Assembly (NCBI RefSeq): GCF_024753135.1
Contig: NZ_JANUGP010000001.1
Coordinates: forward strand, 186,001-250,000
Length of the DNA: 64,000 nt
Source of the DNA: Streptomyces pyxinicus
GTDB taxonomy: Bacteria > Actinomycetota > Actinomycetes > Streptomycetales > Streptomycetaceae
Reading direction: 5' to 3'
Shown here: in pieces, positions 41,947-50,189 of the stretch
How the letters are laid out: every line of letters starts with the position of its first letter
Numbering within the stretch: position 1 is the stretch's first letter
Made by a program: the position numbers and the translations under genes
The notes under the pieces: model-generated
Told to the model about the DNA's origin: nothing
What the model saw: only the letters and a program-made list of their open reading frames with translations
The model's database searches: none

Positions 41947-42894
41947 ATGCGGGTCGTCATGTTCGGCTATCAGACCTGGGGCCATCGCACCCTGAAGGCG
42001 CTCCTGGACTCCGAGCACGACGTCGTGATGGTCGTGACGCACCCCAAGAGCGAGCACGCCTACGAGAAGATCTGGAGCGACTCGGTCGCGGAACTCGCCG
42101 AGGAGCACGGCGTTCCGGTCGTCATCCGCAACCGCCCCGACGACGAGGAACTGTTCCAGCGGCTCAAGGATGCCGATCCGGACATCATCGTCGCCAACAA
42201 CTGGCGGACCTGGATACCGCCGCGCATCTACACCCTGCCGCGGCACGGCACCCTCAACGTCCACGACTCGCTGCTGCCCAAGTACGCCGGCTTCTCCCCG
42301 CTGATCTGGGCTCTCATCAACGGTGAGCCCGAAGTCGGCGTCACGGCGCACATGATGGACGAGGTGCTCGACGCCGGCGACATCGTCGACCAGCGCGCGG
42401 TCGCCGTCGGCCCGACGGACACCGCCACCGACCTCTTCCACAAGACGGTCGACCTGATCGCCCCGGTCACCATCGGCGCCCTCGACGCGATCGCCTCCGG
42501 CCGGACCGAGTTCACCAAGCAGGACCGCTCCCAGGCGACCTTCTTCCACAAGCGCGCCGAGGACGACATCCGCATCAACTGGGACTGGCCCGCCGAGGTC
42601 CTGGAGCGCCTGGTCCGCGCCCAGTCGGCCCCCTACCCGGCCGCCTTCACCTTCCACAAGGGCAAGCGCCTTGAGGTGCTCGCCGCCGTCGTCTCCGAGG
42701 GCCGGTACGGCGGCACTCCCGGCCGCGTCTTCTACCGCGAGGGCGAGGGCGTGGTCATCGTCGCCGGCGCCGACGCCCGCACGGGCCGCAACCACGGCCT
42801 GGCCATCACCCGCGTACGCACCGAGGACGGCCACGAACTGGCCGCGACCGACTACTTCACCGCCATGGGCGGCTACCTCACCAACCGCCCCTGA
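41947..42894 (+). CDS. cchA: Hydroxyornithine formyltransferase
   Basis: A 315-residue member of the methionyl-tRNA-formyltransferase fold that transfers formyl from 10-formyl-tetrahydrofolate to hydroxyornithine. Catalytic segments are visible: Asn in IVANNWRTWIPP, His in LNVHDSLLPKYAGFSPLIWA, and Asp in EVLDAGDIVDQ. ATG 41947 follows GAGGAGGA. It is the outer end of the coelichelin cluster and is followed by a hairpin. Confidence 0.94.
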   Translation: MRVVMFGYQTWGHRTLKALLDSEHDVVMVVTHPKSEHAYEKIWSDSVAELAEEHGVPVVIRNRPDDEELFQRLKDADPDIIVANNWRTWIPPRIYTLPRHGTLNVHDSLLPKYAGFSPLIWALINGEPEVGVTAHMMDEVLDAGDIVDQRAVAVGPTDTATDLFHKTVDLIAPVTIGALDAIASGRTEFTKQDRSQATFFHKRAEDDIRINWDWPAEVLERLVRAQSAPYPAAFTFHKGKRLEVLAAVVSEGRYGGTPGRVFYREGEGVVIVAGADARTGRNHGLAITRVRTEDGHELAATDYFTAMGGYLTNRP

Positions 42895-42923
42895 CACCGG
42901 CGGCCCCTCACCGCCCCTGATCC

Positions 42924-42956
42924 CCGACCCACTCCGGACGGTCCCGGAGGGGTCGG
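42924..42956 (+). terminator. Terminator downstream of cchA
   Basis: A 13-bp inverted repeat with one bulged base (arms 42924-42937 and 42944-42956, six-base loop) lies 30 bp after the cchA stop. Confidence 0.7.
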
Positions 42957-43055
42957 CGTCCACCGCCGTGCGGGGCATCGGTCCGCACGGCGGTGGCATA
43001 CGGCCTGGGACTCGACTTGAATGCCTGGCAGATCAGTGCTTTCTCCGGGGGTGCG

Positions 43056-43874
43056 ATGCGAACATCAGGGCGGGGCGGTGACCGGCAGCAGTACGCGCTG
43101 ACCTCGGCCGAGGACGACAGCGACTTCTGGGCCTTCGCTCACGAGGCCGTGGGACTGTTCACTCCACTGCCGGACGAGGAGGGAGCACGCCGAGTGCACC
43201 TCGCGGGCTGCCTCCCGCAGGGAAGCCTGCTGAAGGGCATCGACCACGTGGGCGGCCGTCGTGCTGTGGCGGGCAACGCCTGGTTCGATCTCCTCGACGG
43301 TGACGGCGCCACCATGGGTTCCTACTTCGTCAACGAAGTCACCGTCATCGGCGTCAAGCCCTCCACCCGCGGCGCCGGCCTCGTGGACCTCACGGTGACG
43401 CTGTGGTGTGAGAACGCCCTGGACGGAGCGGAACAGGTGTGGAACCTGATCCGCGCGGGGCACCTCAATCGCACCGGCATGTGGCACGAACTCGCCCCCG
43501 AGGACAGACATGCGTGGCTGTCGGTGGCGCTGCACTCCGGGGAATACCAGCGTCAAGGGAAGCCCGACGCTCCCGCAGGCGAGGTGTTCACCCTGGACGG
43601 CCGGCACATCACTGACAGGGACACCTTCTACTGCGCGATCGGTGAAGCCGTCAACGGACCCGGCGGATACTTCGGATGGAACCTCGACGCTCTGAACGAC
43701 TGCCTGACAGGCGGCTGGGGCGCCACCACTCCGTTCACCTTGCACTGGGAGTCGTCGACCGAGACCAGGGCAAGGTTGGCGGAGCATGTACCCGCCGCCG
43801 ATCGCGAGGTAGCGCTGTTCGACCTGCTCCTGGAGATCTTCAGGGAACAGGGTGTGCACGTCATCCTGCGCTGA
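43056..43874 (+). CDS. Barstar-family protein with N-terminal extension
   Basis: About 272 residues. The C-terminal ~110 residues read as a barstar (ribonuclease inhibitor) domain: EVFTLDGRHITDRDTFYCAI, GYFGWNLDALNDCLTGGWG, and LFDLLLEIFREQGVHVIL. The N-terminal part (YALTSAEDDSDFWAFAHEAV, RRVHLAGCLPQG) is of a type often joined to barstar in Streptomyces. ATG 43056 is chosen; an in-frame start at 42993 is also open. No barnase-like ribonuclease gene is next to it. It ends ~160 bp before the left att site, just outside the element. The partner is unknown. Confidence 0.72.
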   Translation: MRTSGRGGDRQQYALTSAEDDSDFWAFAHEAVGLFTPLPDEEGARRVHLAGCLPQGSLLKGIDHVGGRRAVAGNAWFDLLDGDGATMGSYFVNEVTVIGVKPSTRGAGLVDLTVTLWCENALDGAEQVWNLIRAGHLNRTGMWHELAPEDRHAWLSVALHSGEYQRQGKPDAPAGEVFTLDGRHITDRDTFYCAIGEAVNGPGGYFGWNLDALNDCLTGGWGATTPFTLHWESSTETRARLAEHVPAADREVALFDLLLEIFREQGVHVILR

Positions 43875-43993
43875 CGGGGTGGCGAGACCACGCACGGCCC
43901 GCTCGACGACGAATACCGGTGCGGCCGTCCCATCGGCCTGTCCCCTACGGACGCGAACGACGGCATCGACACCCGCACACACAAAGTCGCCAG

Positions 43994-44033
43994 TCAAGGG
44001 CAGATCTCGGAAGTATCCGATATCGACCCTTGA
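43994..44033 (-). terminator. Hairpin left of attL, likely the displaced tRNA-Pro terminator
   Basis: TCAAGGG/CCCTTGA outer arms with an inner TCGGA/TCCGA stem lie directly left of the 56-bp repeat. Before integration this would have followed the 3' end of the minus-strand tRNA-Pro. It may also end the barstar transcript. Confidence 0.5.
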
Positions 44034-44036
44034 TCG

Positions 44037-44092
44037 GCGACTGTCTCCAGTCGGGACGACAGGATTTGAACCTGCGACCCCTTGACCCCCAG
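44037..44092. repeat. attL: 56-bp direct repeat (partial tRNA-Pro)
   Basis: Identical to 49118-49173. Positions 44051-44092 equal the 3' part of tRNA-Pro from the discriminator base to the anticodon loop. It is a tRNA fragment only and has no 5' half, so it marks the displaced end of the insertion target. Confidence 0.92.
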
Positions 44093-44459
44093 GAGTAGGG
44101 GTCAAGGGTATTTTCTGGATATAGCAGACTTAATCAGGGTGGATAGTGTGCGTAGGAGGCTCCGTCGCGCGCCATCGCGCACACCGTGTGGTCCCCAACT
44201 GGTCCCCAAGCCGACTCCGCAGCCCCTCCGAGTGAACCCCGCCCTCGCCGCGCTCGCCCCAGGCTGACACCACCGCTCCACCTGCCGCTCGCTGACCGGC
44301 GCAGCGGCCTCGACTTCGCGATTCGCCATCGTGTCTACGCCGCAACGGCAACCTGCAAACCAGAGGTTTGAATCACCCATCGGTATCCGGGTCCGCCAAC
44401 CCGGACGGGGCCGCTATCAGAAACAGACTAAACGCCCTCTCAGTGCTCAATGGAAGGCG
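44093..44459. other. Left end of the element, no gene
   Basis: 367 bp with no convincing coding sequence. It contains the left copy of the tandem 11-bp motif described at 44189. Open frames here run through att DNA and have no family resemblance I can see. Confidence 0.45.
44189..44209. repeat. Left copy of a tandem 11-bp motif (possible integrase arm site)
   Basis: Two direct copies of tggtccccaac/g lie ~97 bp inside attL. The same 21 bp recurs at 49048-49068, ~50 bp inside attR. Confidence 0.5.
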
Positions 44460-45971
44460 TCAGCAGGTGTGAATGTCCCGGCCGTTGATGTCCTTGGCGA
44501 CGTCGTTGCCCTGGCCACTGAGGTAGTAGGCGGACACAAAGTCCTTACCGCCGGTGTCCATGTCGGTGGCGAGCCACCAGTGGTTGTAGGCGCTGCCCGA
44601 GCCCACCTGCGCGCCCCAGACCTTGCAGAAGACGTAGTTGGTGCCCGCGTAGAGGGCGCCGCCGTGGTCGCGCCCGGTAGCGGTGGTGAAGGTCTTTACC
44701 CACACCTTGCCGCCGGCGTCGTCTCCGGAGGCGCACTCGGGGATGTCGTCGCCGTTCTCGTCGTTGGCGACGTCGTTGCCCTGGCCGCTGAGGTAGTAGG
44801 CGGACACAAAGTCCTTACCGCCGGTGTCCATGTCGGTGGCGAGCCACCAGTGGTTGTAGGCGCTGCCCGAGCCCACCTGCGCGCCCCAGACCTTGCAGAA
44901 GACGTAGTTGCGCCCGGCGTTGAGAGTGCCCCCGTCGTTGCGGCCCTGGGCTGCGGCGAAGGTCTTGACCCAGGTGCGTCCGCCGCTGCGGCCCGTGCCG
45001 GTGGTGGTGCCATCGCAGGTCGGTAGGTCGTTGCCGTTCGCGTCCTTGGCCGTGTCGTTGCCCTGGCCGCTGAGGTAGTACGCGGAGACGAAGTCCCGGC
45101 CGCCGGTGTCCATGTCGGTGTACAGCCACCAGTGGTTGTAGGCACTACCTGATCCCACCTGAGTGCCCCACTCGCGGCAGAACACGTAATTGCGCCCGGC
45201 GTACAGTTTCCCGCCGTGATCGCGTCCAGCAGCCGAAGCGAAGGTATTTATCCAGAGCTTGTCGGAGCCGCCGCTCCCGGCCCCGCCGCCTCCACCGCCA
45301 CCACCACCGTTCAGTGGCCGGCTCTTGGGCACGGGACTGACATAGCCGTCGATCGCCTCGGAGTTGCCGAACATCGTCCCCGGTGAGGAGTTGAGCGTGT
45401 CCTCACGGACCTTCGCCGTGTGCGCGTAGTGAGCCTCTTCGTTGCCCTCGGGGCCTGTCGTGTTCTCCTCGCCGCCGACATCGCCACTGACGATGGTCAC
45501 CGAACCCCCGTCGACCGCGACCACGATGGCAACATGGTGGACCACGCCTTTGGCGTTACCGTAAATGTCGTGGAACAGGGCCGCGTCACCGACCTGCGGC
45601 GCGGAGTGCTCACCGCCGTATCTGGCCCGCTGTTCCTGGAAGCTCCGGGCGCGGGGGTCGAGATACTCGGTGTGGAAGCCGGCCCGGTCCCAGACCCAGC
45701 GGGCGAAGTCGGCGCACCAGTACTCACCCCGTCCTTTGTTGCCGCTGCAACTCGTCAGATAGCCGGGATCGCAGACCCTCCCCGGCTCGCCGACGCTTTC
45801 GAAGCGGTGGGTCTGGCCGCGCGCGATGTCGGCGATGGTCTGGACGTCTCCGAGCACGACGTCCGCATTCGCCGGCGGGGCCGGTGCAGCAAGGTAGAAG
45901 GCCATGGTGAGCAGCGCAGTGACTGCGATGCCCCACCGGTGCAGGGATGGGCTGATGTGTGCGAAGCGCAT
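44460..45971 (-). CDS. Secreted CHAP-domain hydrolase with three C-terminal repeats
   Basis: A 503-residue secreted protein with a signal peptide ending PPANA. The CHAP amidase/peptidase domain has catalytic Cys in GEYWCADFARWVWDRAG and His in GVVHHVAIVVAVDGG. After a Gly-rich linker (nine Gly in a row) come three ~85-residue repeats with YVFCKVWGAQVGSGSAYNHW and DFVSAYYLSGQGND. Such repeats occur in Streptomyces secreted proteins and probably bind a surface. ATG 45971 follows AGAGGAC. It is likely a cell-wall-lytic or surface enzyme, carried as element cargo. The last two repeats are nearly identical in DNA. Confidence 0.82.
   Translation of the reverse strand: MRFAHISPSLHRWGIAVTALLTMAFYLAAPAPPANADVVLGDVQTIADIARGQTHRFESVGEPGRVCDPGYLTSCSGNKGRGEYWCADFARWVWDRAGFHTEYLDPRARSFQEQRARYGGEHSAPQVGDAALFHDIYGNAKGVVHHVAIVVAVDGGSVTIVSGDVGGEENTTGPEGNEEAHYAHTAKVREDTLNSSPGTMFGNSEAIDGYVSPVPKSRPLNGGGGGGGGGAGSGGSDKLWINTFASAAGRDHGGKLYAGRNYVFCREWGTQVGSGSAYNHWWLYTDMDTGGRDFVSAYYLSGQGNDTAKDANGNDLPTCDGTTTGTGRSGGRTWVKTFAAAQGRNDGGTLNAGRNYVFCKVWGAQVGSGSAYNHWWLATDMDTGGKDFVSAYYLSGQGNDVANDENGDDIPECASGDDAGGKVWVKTFTTATGRDHGGALYAGTNYVFCKVWGAQVGSGSAYNHWWLATDMDTGGKDFVSAYYLSGQGNDVAKDINGRDIHTC
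44494..44910 (-). repeat. Pair of 147-bp near-identical repeats within the CHAP gene
   Basis: 44494-44640 and 44764-44910 are 147 bp each and differ at one base by eye. The third repeat unit (about 45030-45190) is clearly more diverged, so the pair is a recent duplication or gene-conversion product. Confidence 0.85.
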
Positions 45972-46007
45972 GGCGTCCTCTGTGGAGAGCGGTAACTCCA
46001 TCGCAGG

Positions 46008-46871
46008 CTACGAACGCACCGCTTCCTCAGTCTTGAACGAATCCGATGCGTCTCTCGCGGATCGTCCGGACCGGCCAGGGGGGCCTTGTGCACTCCCCAG
46101 GCAGCCGCACGGCCGCAGACGGCACAAATACTCCGAGGGAGTCAAACCGGTGAATTCCCTCATCTCGCGGATGAAATGAGACTGGTCGCTATATCCGTGA
46201 TCGGCTGCGAGCTCGGGCCAGCGTTTCCGCTCCGCATCGACACACGCAAGCAGGCTCATCAGCCGCATCAGCCGTGCCGCGGACTTGGGGGGCAGCCCCA
46301 TCTGTCGCCGGAACACCCGCCCAAGGTGATCACCGCTCCATCCCACATCCGCAGCGAGCTCGGCAATCCGAGCCCGCCCTGCGGAGCGGGAGAGCAACTG
46401 CCACGACCGCACCACCTCCGCACTGGGCCACAGCCCTTGGGCGGAACGACTCAGCAAGAACGCATCGACTAAGGCGAACCGCTCCCGGTGACTGCGCGCG
46501 GCCTGACACCGCTCAGCCAGCACACGCCCCGACGTTCCGAAGACTTCAGCCAGGTCGACGACGTGCCCGGCCACGTCGGCCAGCGACACTCCCATCAGCC
46601 GGTATGCGCCGAGCGGAGTAAGCCGCAGCCCGATCCACGCCACCTGCACCGAGGACGTTCCGCCCCCACCGTACTCGTAGAGAAAACCGGGACCGGCCGC
46701 GTAGGCCGAAGGCACGCCCACCGGCAGCTCGCCGAAGTTCAGGTTCAACGACACCGACAGACTCGCCGGCACCGCGATGACCTCGCCAGGAGAGAGGGTC
46801 TCCACTCCCGCGTGGTACGCACCCTCGACCAGTTCTCGCAACGCCGGGTGAGGCTGTGCGTAAACGTCCAC
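46008..46871 (-). CDS. AraC-family transcriptional regulator of the element
   Basis: About 287 residues. The N-terminal sensor resembles the DUF6597 type (VYAQPHPALRELVEGAYHAG, SYAAGPGFLYEYGGGG), and the C-terminal AraC HTH shows IAELAADVGWSGDHLGRVF, LAADHGYSDQSHFIREMREF and GLTPSEY. GTG 46871 is preferred because a GGGGGGA patch precedes it; GTG 46955 would add 28 residues with no family resemblance. It lies just upstream of the CHAP gene on the same strand and may control it. The signal is unknown. Confidence 0.78.
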   Translation of the reverse strand: MDVYAQPHPALRELVEGAYHAGVETLSPGEVIAVPASLSVSLNLNFGELPVGVPSAYAAGPGFLYEYGGGGTSSVQVAWIGLRLTPLGAYRLMGVSLADVAGHVVDLAEVFGTSGRVLAERCQAARSHRERFALVDAFLLSRSAQGLWPSAEVVRSWQLLSRSAGRARIAELAADVGWSGDHLGRVFRRQMGLPPKSAARLMRLMSLLACVDAERKRWPELAADHGYSDQSHFIREMREFTGLTPSEYLCRLRPCGCLGSAQGPPGRSGRSARDASDSFKTEEAVRS

Positions 46872-47777
46872 CGATGTCCCCCCGATTGCCACCCGGCAAG
46901 CGACTGTAGAGCCGAGGAGATAAGCACAAGCGGCGACCGCCAGTTCTTTACGCACACCCGGTCGATTCTTGGGCTCGGGTATGCCCAGCCGAGAGGTATC
47001 ACAGACACCGGAGGTGCTGCCCTCACTCAGACACCGGTTCTCGATCCGAGCAGGAACCTGCGGTCTGCCGTCGCCTTCGAAATCCCTCAGCGCGGCGGCA
47101 ACGCTTCAGCCAATTTCTCCCATGGGCGCCTGAGATCACCGGGCCGGCGACCGGTCAAGCCGGAGCCGGGTGTAGGCGGCGATCGCCAGCCAGGCCCACC
47201 GGTCTCGTATACGTGGGCGGGAGGGTGGGCATGCCGTGCGCGTGGATGCGGTAGCGGGCGTGGTCTTGTTCCCGGCGGTGTCCCGGGGCTCGGTGCCGCG
47301 TAGGTTTATGAGATGAGTGTGGGCGCTTACGCCTGTCGGCGTGCGACGTCTGCCGCCAGCTGCGCGCTTCCGTTTCGGGGGAGGCAGTGATGCGCGGTCA
47401 GCTCTCGCGAAAGGCGTTGTGCCAGCTCCATTCCTGGCCAGTGCAGGTATTCGCTTGGCCCCACCCCTCTTCAGCACCGATCCTGGTGACCGCACGGCCA
47501 GGACGCCAACAGCAGCCGACGCCACGGCCTCGGGTACATGCACGACGGGAGCGCCGATGGACGCCGGGGACCGCCTCGCCCAGCAGATCGAGGCCCTGAG
47601 ACAGTTGCTCGCCGGTGTCGAGCCCGCCTCCCTGCGGGCCGGCATCTGGCCGACCCCTCGTGCAGCAACCCGGTACTGCAGGGATCGACGGCCACGGCCC
47701 TTGTACCTCGCTGGAACCAACGCTCCAGCGGGCTGCTGACAACCGCCTCCCTCCGGGAACCAGCGCCGATCGATCTC
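46872..47777. other. ~900 bp with only gene fragments
   Basis: No intact gene is visible. One plus-strand stretch starting at ATG 47557 (DAGDRLAQQIEALRQLLAGV, EPASLRAG) looks like the start of a real protein. It loses sense after ~35 codons while a neighbouring frame becomes plausible, so it may be a frameshifted 5' end of the unknown segment fused to the integrase. Confidence 0.4.
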
Positions 47778-49075
47778 ATGGCGGTCTTTCTCACACCGGA
47801 GAAGATATTCGGGTTCCCGCTGCCCGCTGGCTACACCGAGTCCCAGTTGAGGCGCATCCCCCTCGAAGGCGTCCTGCGTTTTTGTGGCCTGCTCCTCAAC
47901 TCGCTGGCCGCCCCCCACACGTCCGCCCGGTCGGTCGATCGAGTGCTTGCCGACCGGCTGTTCACCGAACCGGTCCGCAGCCGTGTACTGAACCTCCTCA
48001 AGGACAAGGCCCGCCGGCTCCTCGTGCCCCAGGCGTGCATACTCCTGGCGCGGATGGCCGCGCAGACCTCGCCGGACACCCTGTCCGAGGACATCAGCGA
48101 AGCCGCACAGGCCGGACTGTCCCCGTCACTCGCCACCATGAAGCTCGCCGAATACGGCGAAGCGAACATGGATCTCGCACCTCGCGGGCTGGAACTGAAG
48201 ACCCTCGACCCGTATCTGGCGGGATGGCGGATGCGCGTAGTCCCCGCGCTCGGCCACCTCGCCGTACGGATGATCACCAACGGCGTCGTCGACCGCGCGG
48301 TGCAGAACTGGATCGTCGACGAGCACAGCCGCTCCACCGTCAAGAACACCATCGCCGTTCTGGTCCGCGTCATGGAGCAGGCGGTCCGCGACGGCGTCAT
48401 CAAAGTCACCCCCGCCCGGGTCAGCGGCCGGCAGAAGCTCTACGGGCAGGCCGAGGACGAACTCCGCGACCCAGGAGCCCTCGCCCTGCCCGGCTGGAAC
48501 ACCCTCGTCCAACTGGCCGACGCCCTCGTGGCCGCCTCCTACAACCAGTACGGAGGCCGGGGCGACGTCCGCCTCTTCGCCGCGAGCACCGCCGCCCGGA
48601 TCGGCGACGTCTCCGGGTGCCGCGTCGCAGACATCGACACCAACCAGTGGATCTGGACGGTACGGCGCCAGACCACGCCCGCCCGCCCCCGGCGGACTCA
48701 CCGACAAGGGCACCAAGGGCAAGCGAGCCCGGAAAGTGCCCATCATCGAGGAGATCCGCCCGCTCGTGCCAGCGCATCCTCTCCGCCGGCCCAGCCCCCG
48801 ACGCGCCTCTGTTCGCCGGCCCACGCGCAGGACGCATCTCCACCGCGGTCCTGCGCGACGCCACCCACCGGGACGAGGTGGTCACCCGCCTCGGCTACGA
48901 GCACCTGCGCCGCCACGATCTCCGCCACACCGCACTGACCTGGCTCGCGGACGCCGGAGTCCCCCTCCACATCCTGCGCAGGAACGCCCGCCACGGCTCA
49001 CTGACCACCACCCAACGCTCCCCGCACCCGGACGTCCACAAGATCACTGGTCCCCAACTGGTCCCCAAACAATGA
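47778..49075 (+). pseudogene. Tyrosine recombinase (integrase), frameshifted and catalytically dead
   Basis: From ~48180 the product reads as a Streptomyces phage-type integrase: DPYLAGWRMRVVPALGH, STVKNTIAVLVRVMEQAVRD, and the first Arg in AASTAARIGDVSG. The frame is lost at ~48680-48695: GGLTDKGTKGKRARKVP continues in a second frame. It is lost again at ~48765-48775: QRILSAGPAPDAPLFAG and HDLRHTALTWLADAGVP are in a third frame. The nucleophile segment reads TTTQRSPHPDV where TTTQRYLHPD is expected, so Tyr has become Ser. The first ~135 residues (AVFLTPEKIFGFPLPAGYTE...) are not integrase-like and unrecognised. Confidence 0.82.
49048..49068. repeat. Right copy of the tandem 11-bp motif
   Basis: The same 21 bp as at 44189-44209, overlapping the last codons of the integrase remnant, ~50 bp inside attR. 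Confidence 0.5.
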
Positions 49076-49078
49076 GTG

Positions 49079-49112
49079 AGGGCCGGTCTCGGATACCTCC
49101 GAAACCGGCCCT
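49079..49112. terminator. Strong hairpin between the integrase remnant and tRNA-Pro
   Basis: A 15-bp inverted repeat with one mismatch and a four-base loop (arms 49079-49093 and 49098-49112). It lies just past the 3' end of the minus-strand tRNA and after the plus-strand integrase stop, so it can serve both. Confidence 0.75.
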
Positions 49113-49117
49113 AACCT

Positions 49118-49205
<88 letters not shown>

Positions 49206-49379
49206 ATGCCGTCTGACCTGGGGTTTCCCTGGTCGAAACGTGCAGGGAAACCATACCGCACTCGGGTCGGTGCTCGCGCCTCCGTTTCTCCCGAGCAGGC
49301 CTCGGCGGCGTATCCGAACCCCCGGCGGCGATCAAGACGCGCGGACCTCTTGGCCGACTTCTCAGGCCCCTGAGATGCC

Positions 49380-49410
49380 TTGACCTCAAGTCCGGTCGAG
49401 GTTGCACGAT
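49380..49410 (+). promoter_or_regulatory. MerR/SoxR-type promoter upstream of the transketolase pair
   Basis: TTGACC (49380-49385) and a weak -10 cacgat (49405-49410) are separated by 19 bp. An acctc...gaggt dyad (49383-49402) fills the long spacer. This is the layout that MerR-family activators untwist. Confidence 0.5.
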
Positions 49411-49417
49411 CGACGGC

Positions 49418-50125
49418 ATGACGATCACAGCGGACGGACTCCGCGCGTACGGATACGACGACCTGCCCGGACTGATGAGTCTGATGACGGGCGACGAGAA
49501 GCACGGTCCGGCGGCCACTTCCACGCTCGACGTGCTGTGGGTGCTCTACGACCGGGTGCTCAGGGTCACGCCCGAGCTGCGGGACGACACCGGACGGGAC
49601 CGGTTTCTGCTGAGCAAGGGGCACGGGCCGATGGCCTACTACGCGGTGCTCGCCGCGAAGGGCTTCCTGCCGGTGGACTGGCTGCCCGGCTTCGGCTCGT
49701 ACGACTCCCCGCTCGGCCACCATCCGGACCGGGTGCTGGTGCCGGGCGCGGAGATCGCCAGCGGGTCGCTCGGGCACGGGCTGCCGATCGGCGTGGGCAG
49801 CGCGCTGGGGCTGCGGGCGCAGGGGCTGTCCGGTCCGGCGGTGTGGGTGCTGATCGGGGACGCCGAGCTGGACGAGGGCAGCAACCACGAGGCGATCGCC
49901 TTCGCCGGGCCGGCCGGGCTGGAGCGGCTGCACACGGTGGTGGTCGACAACTCCTCGGCCAGCCACGCGCTGCCCGGCGGGATCGCCGCCCGGTTCGAGG
50001 CCGCGGGCTGGTCGGCGGTGACTGTCGACGGCCGTGACCACGAGGCCCTGTACGCCGCGTGCACCGCCGCGCACCCGGGCCGGCCGCACGTGGTCGTCGC
50101 CCGGGTCGAGCCGAAGAACGCCTGA
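49418..50125 (+). CDS. Transketolase, N-terminal (thiamine diphosphate-binding) subunit
   Basis: 235 residues matching the first half of transketolase: FLLSKGHGPMAYYAVLA, GSLGHGLPIGVGSALG, and the diphosphate/metal motif IGDAELDEGSNHEA. It should pair with the C-terminal subunit encoded next, so the enzyme is split into two chains. ATG 49418 starts eight bases after the predicted -10, which leaves almost no leader; leaderless translation is possible. Two-chain transketolases of this kind often act in secondary or sugar side pathways; the substrate is unclear. Confidence 0.88.
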   Translation: MTITADGLRAYGYDDLPGLMSLMTGDEKHGPAATSTLDVLWVLYDRVLRVTPELRDDTGRDRFLLSKGHGPMAYYAVLAAKGFLPVDWLPGFGSYDSPLGHHPDRVLVPGAEIASGSLGHGLPIGVGSALGLRAQGLSGPAVWVLIGDAELDEGSNHEAIAFAGPAGLERLHTVVVDNSSASHALPGGIAARFEAAGWSAVTVDGRDHEALYAACTAAHPGRPHVVVARVEPKNA

Positions 50126-50189
50126 ACCTTCCCCGCCTGAGCCTTACCCGCCTGAAACCCCCGCGCGCTCCGGAAAGGGCCGTACTCCC

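Noticed and set aside
44051..44092. Second tRNA-Pro gene
   Set aside because: Only the 3' portion up to the anticodon loop is present; the 5' half is missing and the sequence after 44092 does not pair. It is the attL fragment.
44082..44380. Small open frames at the left end of the element
   Set aside because: They read through att DNA and the tandem 11-bp motif, with no family resemblance and no good starts.
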